Origin: Muscardinus avellanarius
Lineage: Eukaryota > Chordata > Mammalia > Rodentia > Gliridae
Reading direction: 5' to 3'
Assembly: GCA_963383645.1 (NCBI GenBank)
Contig: OY726572.1
Span: 71,314,356-71,378,355 of the forward strand
DNA: 64,000 nucleotides
Position numbers and translations under genes: made by a program. The notes under the pieces were generated by a model, which was given only the letters and a program-made list of their open reading frames with translations, was not told where the DNA came from and did no database searches. Shown here one piece after another: positions 56,356 to 64,000 of this stretch; position 1 is the first letter of the stretch; every line of letters begins with the position of its first letter.

Positions 56356-59127
56356 ACATGTTTTTAACATACTGAACCTTACTATAGTGAGGTTAATTGA
56401 AATGCACTAATAAACTGATATTTTAACAAATAATAATTTTAACTCTCCGCTAATAAGAAAATATTTTCTTTGTTAATTATTTAAATACATACATGCAGAG
56501 GCTCTTCATTTGGTTCCAAATATTTTTGAGTCTTTTTTTCTCACAGTAGACTATAGACCATTCTTATGAGGTTTAAAATGAGAAATTTATTTAATGTGTT
56601 TAGTGAAATGTTTGACATGTTGCAAACATGCAATAAATACTCACTAATTTTATTGACTAATGACTATGTAGAATATATTGCCCTAGAACTATAATGGAAA
56701 TAAAAGTAATATTACATGATGATTTATTTTTCCAATGTGATTTTGTAATCAATACTTGTGAAAGATTAGTGAGAATGTAAAATCCTATTTTTAGTTTGCC
56801 TATCAGCATCCATGATGCAAATATATTAACTTATTATCTATGTTCACTTTTATTTACTACAACAGCAGGTTAAAAACATTTTCCCTTATTGGGCAATATA
56901 ATATACTGCCTGTTCTGGTCATCTAACATTGCAGACAGTGTTATTTGTTACCCGGTGGCATGAGTAAATAAATATTTATTTAAGATAATTGAAAATCTTT
57001 GGTCACTGAGAGGAGATGTTGCCAAATATAAAAGATTTGTCCACATTGTCATTTTCTTAGTATTAAAATCCCCAACTTCTATAATATGGTTTACTTGAAA
57101 TATCAGGGGTGGAAATTCACAAATCTATTAGCTTGCCAACAATTTTATACAGCAAGAAAAGATTTATGTTACTTCAGACTTTTGTCCCTGACAATGTAAG
57201 AAATACTTACATTAAAGGAATAAATACCTTAAATGACCTTTCTAAATCTCATTATATATTTTATCCATTTTTATCTTTAGCTAAAATAGTTCAAGTAACC
57301 TAAGTACCTTAACAGAGAAACCTATATAAGTGAAATGGAGGTGAGACCAAATCTCTCAGTGAAACGTGTTTGACTCCAAAAGCTATATTGTAATGAATAA
57401 TTTTACATTAATAAATCCATCTCATATTCCTGAACCTCAGAGCCCTCACTTCTAAAAATGAGGGGTCAAAATAAATGAGGATAAAAATGTACTTTAGCTC
57501 TCAGATTTTGGGTGCTACATGATATACAAATACAACTGATTTTGAACAAAGTTTAATTCAAACATTTTAAATTTTTATTTATGAATTCTTATAACTTTTG
57601 TTAAAATTGAAGGATGAGAAATAATAATAGATCCAATTGAAACCTCGGTCATTTGCAATTACAAATCTTATCACTCAAGCCATTCAATCTTGAGGGCATA
57701 GTATGCCTGGGTTTCTGAGATTTTTCTTCCCCATATAATTCACATACTTTGATGATAACCACAGCAGTGTACATGTTGACCTAAACCATGTAATGGCTAC
57801 ATAGAGTCTAAACTATAATTTTGCTTGTTGATCATGAGACAGAGGGTTGGAATAATAAACTGATTCTGTAAGTAAGGATAAATTTTAACTGGTAGCTTGA
57901 ATGTGATTTGGGCATCAGTACCAATGCCTAGTTTCTAGTTAGTTATTTGAATGAGAACAATCTTATGTGGTTACCAAACCATCTGAAATGTCCCTCTGAT
58001 CCTTCTTCATCATCCTCCAACAAAAGAGTTAAAATTTAATACTTTCCCCTGTGCTCAAATAAAATTCAAATAATTCTGCAGGTATGTGTACCACTTACAT
58101 ATATTCAAGTAAACAAATTGAAATCTAAAACCAAATTGTGCTTTTAGAATGGTTTGAATAATACATACATTAGAAAAGACAAAAAAAATCTAAAATTAAT
58201 ATTTTAAGTTTCTACATTAGGAAACTAGAGAAGAAAGATAAATTTTAATTTTAATTAAAACATTAAATAAAAATTCCAAAGAGAAAAAAAGGAAGTAAAT
58301 GTCAGAAAAAATTTAAGGAAAAATAAAGAGAAATTCTACACCATGACCAAGTGGATTTATTTCTACTATGGAAGGCTGATGCAATTTTTGAAAATTGCTT
58401 AAAATAATCTACCTCATCAGCAGGATAAAAAAAAAATCAAATGATCATATCAACTGGTGTATGGTGGGAGTATTTTCATCTGTAAATGTTTACCTTGGGC
58501 TACATAGTAAAAAACGTTTTCCTATTTTAGGATCAGAAATAGATGCATATTTGCACATTTAACTCTTAGGATTATCCAAGTTCATAAATCAAAAATCATT
58601 ATTCAGTACTGACTTGGATCAAGTGTAGCTGAGTCCATTATGTTTGTCACTATTACTGAAAAATGTAACATATTATAACTGTAAAATATATCATACTTGA
58701 GAAAAAACTGTTATGCATGAAGATATTTGAGTGTTATCATTATTACATAAATTATTCACTTAGGACAATAATAAACTATGCAAATAAAAGTATGACTTAT
58801 TTCTATAGGGACATCAGTAAACAGAATTTCCAAAATTGCCTGTATACATATACATCATGCCATATTTTGTGAGATAATTGGAACCAATTTCAAACCCAAG
58901 GTACAAAAAGATTTCCTAGAAGCTACCCCAGTGGAAAGAGTTGGATCCAAGTAGTTGCTGTGCACATGACAACAGTTTTAGGAAAGTTGAAATCTATACA
59001 AAGATAGGTAAAGGTTTCTAAAGCAGAGATGATAACTCAAACAACTTCTCATAACAGGATAACTTCTCATAACAGGGTTCATAGCCAGTGATAATAAGTT
59101 CTTAAGAACTCTGCAATATAAAATTGA
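56356..59127. other. Unique AT-rich sequence, about 2.8 kb
   Basis: No gene or repeat family is recognised. A short tandem duplication lies at 59043-59076. Confidence 0.5.
59043..59076. repeat. Direct duplication of an 18-bp unit
   Basis: The unit aacttctcataacaggat occurs at 59043-59060 and, for 16 bp, again at 59061-59076, with no spacer. Confidence 0.9.
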
Positions 59128-59290
59128 ATGAGGGTCAAAAAGAAAAGAGAAAGATTATATAAAGAAAAGGCTGAGAAGAGAGGATGAATAGAAGCAATAG
59201 ATGAAATAGAAGAAGGTAGAGAGGAAGGATACGAAGATAAAGAGGAAGAGAAGAAGGAGGAGGAGCAGGGGTACAAAGAAAAGTAGCAAT
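59128..59290. repeat. Purine-rich imperfect simple repeat
   Basis: The plus strand is mostly G and A (gaga, aggaag, ggagga). The minus-strand frames at 59079-59383 are Ser/Leu/Pro-rich translations of this run. Confidence 0.75.
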
Positions 59291-59589
59291 GGAATAGGTG
59301 CACAAAGGAAGTGGAGAGAAGGGGTTGGATTGCAAGGATTTGCATGTATTTTGTGTTTGTTGTGTTTTTATTTTCTTCCACATTATGCCCCCATACTTAT
59401 AGTTTTCTTAGTAGCACAAAAAGAAAAACAAAAATACATCACCAGATCCTTCCCAAAGGCTTTCAAACATGCACAAGCCTCTTCTACCTCTAGAAAAATA
59501 AAATAAAATAAACACATAACCAAACAAACACAAGCAATAAGAAAATTCCTAAACTCAGCATTTCCTCTTTTGAAATTGCTTCATTTCTC

Positions 59590-60920
59590 TCCTTTCTTTG
59601 CAACTTAAAACTTTGCACTTTCTTGTCTTTCATTCACTTCTTATTAGAATCTCCTTCCATCAATCTTCCTCTACAGAAAATAGTAGCACCATGCTTTTAA
59701 TGACGATTTCATTACCAATTCTAATGCGTTTTTTTCAGTTCTTATACAACATTTCACAGTGCTTGACACTGTTGATTAATCCTCAGTGGGGATGCTTAAT
59801 AACATTCCCTGCTGGCTTTCCTTCTACCTCTCTGACAACTTTTCAGGTTGCCTTCATTGGCTTCTATATTTTTCAGAGACCTTAAATATTTCCCTAAGGT
59901 ACCTATTCAGTTGTCTCAATTTTTTCTCTAACATATTTCTTTGTATAATAATGCCATTATATTTTATGTTTTATAACCACCAACCTACCTTATTTTCTAT
60001 CAAATAAATGAATTTAGATTAATCCACCGGTTTCTAAGTAAATATCTCAATCACATTTGATATGTGAATATCTTGACCAAAAAGTTTTACTGTCTTCTAG
60101 CAATTTACACCTGTCATGCCCTCACATGTCTTTTATCAGATTGAATGTCTACTAATGTTTTTTTTTCCTTTTATCCCATTCAATACAGACACAATTATCT
60201 ATCTAGTCAACTAAATCAGCAACAAGGAATCTACTGCAGATATCTTCCTCTCTATCATGTTCCAAATTCAATTAATCAGATAATGTTCCTAATTTTATCA
60301 CCCAATATGTCTCTCATCTACTCATTTCTGATTACAAAGTTGCTATCAATTCCTATTCAAATAGCTCCATATGTAGTTCTGTCCGGTGATCCATCCTTTA
60401 CAATTCAATTAGTTTGATCTCTCTGTTTTATTTTAATCATATTACTTCCAACATTTATTTAGTCGACTCCCAAAACCTATAGAAGCAAGTTAAATTTATT
60501 TATTATTGCTGAATATATTTTTAACATTCTAAATAGGTGCTCTTAGAAATCTTCTCAAATAAACTTAGTTATTCCTATGTTCCACCACCTAAGATAACTG
60601 TAATTCACCAAATTTGCCATATTTAGAAAAATGTGTTCCTTTAACCATTAGGGTTCCTCTGCCTAGAATACCCTTTTATCTTGGTGGCAATATATTATTT
60701 TGCCAAGACCCTATTTGTTTTTCGAAGCTCACATTTTCTTTCCTTTACTATTTAATAACACTTTATAGATACCAGTATTACAACACACATTCCACTCTCC
60801 CCTCTGCTGAATGAGCTCCTCGTGAACAGACACTTTGTCTTATTATATATCTATTTCCAGCAACTAACTTGGTGCCTGATGTTATTTAACAAGTATGAAA
60901 ATGAATTAATGTTGAGCACT
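59590..60920 (+). mobile_element. Diverged LINE-2 (L2), plus strand
   Basis: Segments in order match the L2 3' portion: 'acagtgcttgacactgttga', 'ctggctttccttctacctct', 'cagatatcttcctctctatc', 'gttcctctgcctagaatacc', 'ctgaatgagctcctcgtgaa' and 'acttggtgcctgatgttatt'. It is about 1.3 kb long and very decayed. The frames at 59598-60814 come from it. Confidence 0.75.
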
Positions 60921-61050
60921 CACATGTCTTTGTTCATATATTTATTTGATTAGAAAGGCAAAAATGGATGATAAAAAGGAAAAGATATAAGGTTAGCCAA
61001 AATTAAGAAACTTAAACTTCAGTTACAACACTCAGATCTGTTATTAACAT

Positions 61051-61090
61051 TTTTTGAGGTACTAGGTATGGAACCCAGGAGCATTCTACA
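61051..61090 (-). repeat. ID-like SINE fragment, minus strand
   Basis: 'gaggtactaggtatggaacc' and 'aggagcattctac' are the antisense ID-like part, cut off on the right. Confidence 0.6.
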
Positions 61091-61099
61091 AGGAAAAGA

Positions 61100-61497
61100 T
61101 AAGGGTTTGCACATGGTGTCTAGCAAATCCATACTTTCTGGTAAAGATACCAAAGAAACTACTCCTTTCTCAGTGCAGGATCCAGGTCTGTCTTTGTGAG
61201 TTCAGAAACTTCTGCTCAGCAAAGCATTTAAAATAGATCCCCATTCTCATTGATCTGTGGCTTTTTTTTTTTAAGACTTCACAATCTGAGAGCCTTGTTG
61301 TCAATGTGTTAAATGAAAACCTTAAGCCTTCTTGTCAGCGTCTAGGGAGCAGTCAATTACATTGCAGTCATTTAGCCTTGGCTAATTATAAAATAAACTG
61401 ACCACTGCCCTTTTGCTCTTCCCAAGAGCTTTTGTTGCATCTATATAGCAAGTCCCAAGTTTTATTACTGTCTGTTTCACCTTTTAAAGTTAAAGGA
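61100..61497. other. Candidate conserved non-coding stretch
   Basis: This is unique sequence of balanced composition just upstream of an old LTR. It includes a homeodomain-type core TAATTA at 61383-61388 beside 'tcatttagccttggc'. Regulatory function is inferred from composition and motif only. Confidence 0.25.
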
Positions 61498-61920
61498 TGT
61501 TGTGGTTAAATATAGATTATTCCTAGAAGAGCTCATGTATTAATGCTCAGAGTTGATGTAATTAGGCCATGAAGGTTGTAATCTTATCAGTGTGTAAATC
61601 CCTTGTGGTGGGTTTACTGAGCTGTCATACAGGCAGATGGGTGTATCAGGAGAAGGTGAAACCTTGGTAATGTGGCCTTAGGGACTATCCTTTTACCATT
61701 GTATACCCCTTTCTTCCTCTCTCCTGTGTCTAGCTCTCATGATGTGAAAGCAGAGACTTGCTTTCTTCCTCTCTCTGCTTCCTGTTGCCAGGTCATGGAA
61801 TCCACAGACTTCAGACTTACTGAACCCTAAATCTCCAAAAAGCTGTGAGCAAATACATCTTTCTTTCTACAAGTTTTGTGGTCAGTTTTCTTAGATTATA
61901 GCAGTGAGAAATGTTAACTG
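61498..61920 (+). mobile_element. MLT1-like (ERVL-MaLR) solo LTR
   Basis: The stretch begins 'tgttgtggttaaatatag', contains 'gatgtaattaggccatgaag' and 'ccttggtaatgtggccttag', and ends with 'ctgtgagcaaatacatcttt', 'ttgtggtcagttttcttaga' and 'agtgagaaatgttaactg'. This matches the layout of MLT1-type LTRs. No target duplication is clear. Confidence 0.7.
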
Positions 61921-62355
61921 AGAAAAGAAATTTAATTTTTTATAACTCAGGAACATATTGAAAGAGCAGCTTTTGGTACTTCTTAAAAATAATACTGTTC
62001 ATATTAGAAGGAATAGTAGCACAGACTTTGCTGCTCATATGGTCAATCTGTAAATTAAATTTATTTTACCTTGAAGAAATTTTGTCTATCTAGTAACATT
62101 TTATCTATCTTAATTTATTTTTTATTTTCTGCCCTCCCTGTTTTGAGGTAGTACCAGATATGAAGATGCAAAAATTCAAGAACCATGGTTTTACTACTTT
62201 CCACAGAAATATATATCCTAGAATTCCTTCAAGAAAGACAAATCTGTAAAAGCTTTAACTGTAGCTCTCACTACAGAGAAAATTTAGGCCATTCTGGAAG
62301 CAATCCAGCACTCCAGATTGGTAACATCTGACAATATGCTGAACCAAGTTTAGCA
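61921..62355. other. Unique AT-rich sequence
   Basis: No gene or repeat is recognised. Confidence 0.5.
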
Positions 62356-62359
62356 TTTT

Positions 62360-62566
62360 CTGTTTTTTTTTTAATTATTATTATTAGGGATTGAACTCAG
62401 GGGCATTTTACCTCTGAGCTATACCCCTAAAACTTTTTTTCTAAAGAGTGTTTCACCAAGTTGCTGAGGATTTCTGTATGTTGCAAAAGCTGGACTTGAA
62501 CGTGTAATTCTCCTGTCTTTCAAATACTGTGATTACAGTTGTGAGCCACTATGCCCAGTTCACATA
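62360..62566 (-). repeat. B1-dID composite SINE, minus strand
   Basis: The copy includes a T tract, 'tagggattgaactcaggggc', 'cctctgagctatacccctaa', 'tttcaccaagttgctgagga' and 'gttgtgagccactatgccca'. Confidence 0.85.
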
Positions 62567-62684
62567 ACTTTCTAATTATAAGAAAATTCCATAACAAGAG
62601 AATATGAGAATAATTAATTATAATGATAATATGATGATCATGATGATATTGGTAATGAGTTTGAGCTTCTGATACTTTCTCAAT

Positions 62685-63583
62685 ATAGATTATAGACATT
62701 TATTGGCCATTTGAATTTCTTTTTTCATGAAGTACCTATTTAGTTCCCTTAATAATTTTTTATATCAGAGAGATACAAATCAAAACTACCCTGATATTTT
62801 ACATAACTCCCACTAGAATGACAATCATTCAAAACACAAACAACAACAATTGCTTGCCAGGACATGGAAAAGTAGGAACACTACTACATTGTTGGTGGGA
62901 CTACAAATTAGTGCAACCACTTTGGAAAACTGTATGGAGGATCCTCAGAGGAAAGTGAATGAACTTACCATATGATCCAGCAATACTACTTCTGGGTATC
63001 TACCCAAAGGAATGGAAAACAAACTACCAAAGTAATGCATGTGAGTCTATGTTCATGGCTATACAATCCAAAATTGCCAAACTATGGAACCAGACAAAAT
63101 GTCCGTGAACAGATGAATGGATTACAAAACTGGGATAAGTACACAATGAAATTTCACTTAGCCATAAAGAAAAACACAATTACATCATTTAAAAGGAAAT
63201 GGATGGAACTGGAGAACATTATGCTAAATGAGATTAATCAGTCACAAAAAATAAGGAATCAGATGCTCTTCTTAATATGTGAAAACTAGGAAGAAAATGA
63301 GTCATAGGAGGAACTCTAGACAAAGAAGGAGATACTATAGATGAACAAAAAAGGTGACATGAGGGAATAGGAAGGGGGAAGAGGGAAATTCTCTAATGTT
63401 CATGATGTACATGAACAAACATATCAAAGTCAATCAGTAAGCCAAACATGAGTAGGAAGGAAGGGGAAAGAACGGGGCAAGGGCTAATTGGGTGATGTTT
63501 GCATATATGCCTCCACAATCTTGTATTCCATTAAGATGTATGACTACAATGCACCAATAAAAATTAAAAAATAGATTACAGAC
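62685..63583 (+). mobile_element. Twin-primed (5'-inverted) L1 insertion with 13-bp target duplication
   Basis: The element is flanked by atagattatagac (62685-62697) and atagattacagac (63571-63583), one mismatch. Bases 62698 to about 62760 are the antisense of ORF2 sequence that normally lies just upstream of the segment starting at about 62764 (atatcagagagatacaaatc), which runs in sense through the ORF2 C-terminus into the 3' UTR and an A-rich end (atgcaccaataaaaattaaa). This flip marks twin priming. Confidence 0.87.
62972..63289 (+). pseudogene. L1 ORF2p C-terminal fragment (105 codons)
   Basis: The frame encodes the end of ORF2p, with YTMKFHLAIKKN near residue 57, KWMELENIMLNEINQSQK near residue 76, and a natural stop before the 3' UTR. 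Upstream ORF2 is lost by truncation, and the preceding residues are out of register with the family, indicating a frameshift. It is not functional. Confidence 0.82.
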
Positions 63584-63654
63584 TATTTGCCACTTTTTTT
63601 TAGCTATCCTTTCTTCATCTCTTCATTGAAGCCCACAAAGACCACAAATGTTGG

Positions 63655-63695
<41 letters not shown>

Positions 63696-63946
63696 GAAAA
63701 AAGAAATAAGAAACTGAGAAATAGAAACAATTAGCAGTTGAAATCTTCATAATGCCTCTCTTATCCTGAGATTTCTGAAAATTTTCATGCAACGTCGTGA
63801 AAAGACATGTTCCCATTCATTCATCTTAGCAGGAGAAAATAGAATTCCAGAGAGCTAAGTAATGTGCAGGTGGTCACTATCTCAATCAGTATACTCACTG
63901 CTTTAACCTAAGATAACTCAACATACAACTTATAGAAAGGTTTATC
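63584..63946. other. Unique sequence with a CA microsatellite
   Basis: A pure CA run lies at about 63656-63692. Otherwise nothing is recognised. Confidence 0.6.
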
Positions 63947-64000
63947 NNNNNNNNNNNNNNNNNNNNNNNNNNNNNNNNNNNNNNNNNNNNNNNNNNNNNN
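63947..64000. other. Assembly gap (N)
   Basis: All 54 bases are N, so the window ends at or inside a scaffold gap. Confidence 1.

Noticed and set aside
59598..60417. Several 73-95 codon plus-strand frames
   Set aside because: They fall in a diverged L2 element and share no protein family.

Overview
This 64 kb window is AT-rich mammalian nuclear DNA, and I find no functional gene in it. No reading frame has exon structure, a recognisable host protein domain or a supported start. The longest frames are remnants of LINE ORF2, translated microsatellites, or LTR and L2 sequence. The last 54 bases are an assembly gap (N). The dominant short repeat is a composite SINE: a B1-like (7SL-derived) left part joined to an ID-like (tRNA-derived) right part with an A-rich tail. 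From established knowledge this B1-dID arrangement belongs to sciuromorph rodents (squirrels, mountain beaver, dormice). I infer such a rodent but cannot name the species.

Layout. 1-7.3 kb: two decayed SINEs, then a long minus-strand L1 (about 1.3-5.85 kb) that carries a solo LTR with target duplications. 7.3-13.2 kb: SINEs, microsatellites and a MaLR-type LTR. 13.8-15.0 kb: a twin-primed (5'-inverted) L1 bounded by a 16-bp exact duplication. 15-27 kb: SINEs, L1 fragments and one long degenerate LTR-like repeat. 27-42 kb: sparse repeats, a 250-bp purine tract, an old L1 (32.1-33.1 kb) and several kilobases of unique AT-rich sequence. 42-50 kb: a minus-strand L1 end, a well-preserved solo LTR with a 6-bp duplication (43.9-44.4 kb), an L2, and a chimeric L1 (48.2-50.1 kb) inside a 14-bp exact duplication. 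50-59.5 kb: mostly unique AT-rich DNA. 59.5-64 kb: a diverged L2, an MLT1-like LTR, a SINE, and a second twin-primed L1 with its duplication.

The genome context is most likely a gene desert or a very large intron. Two stretches, near 28.1-28.7 kb and 61.1-61.5 kb, have less biased composition and homeodomain-type motifs and may be conserved non-coding elements. That needs alignment to test. I did not find a new coding system. The most informative structures are the insertion products: the chimeric L1, the two inverted L1s, the two solo LTRs, and a lineage-specific SINE subfamily with recognisable target duplications.
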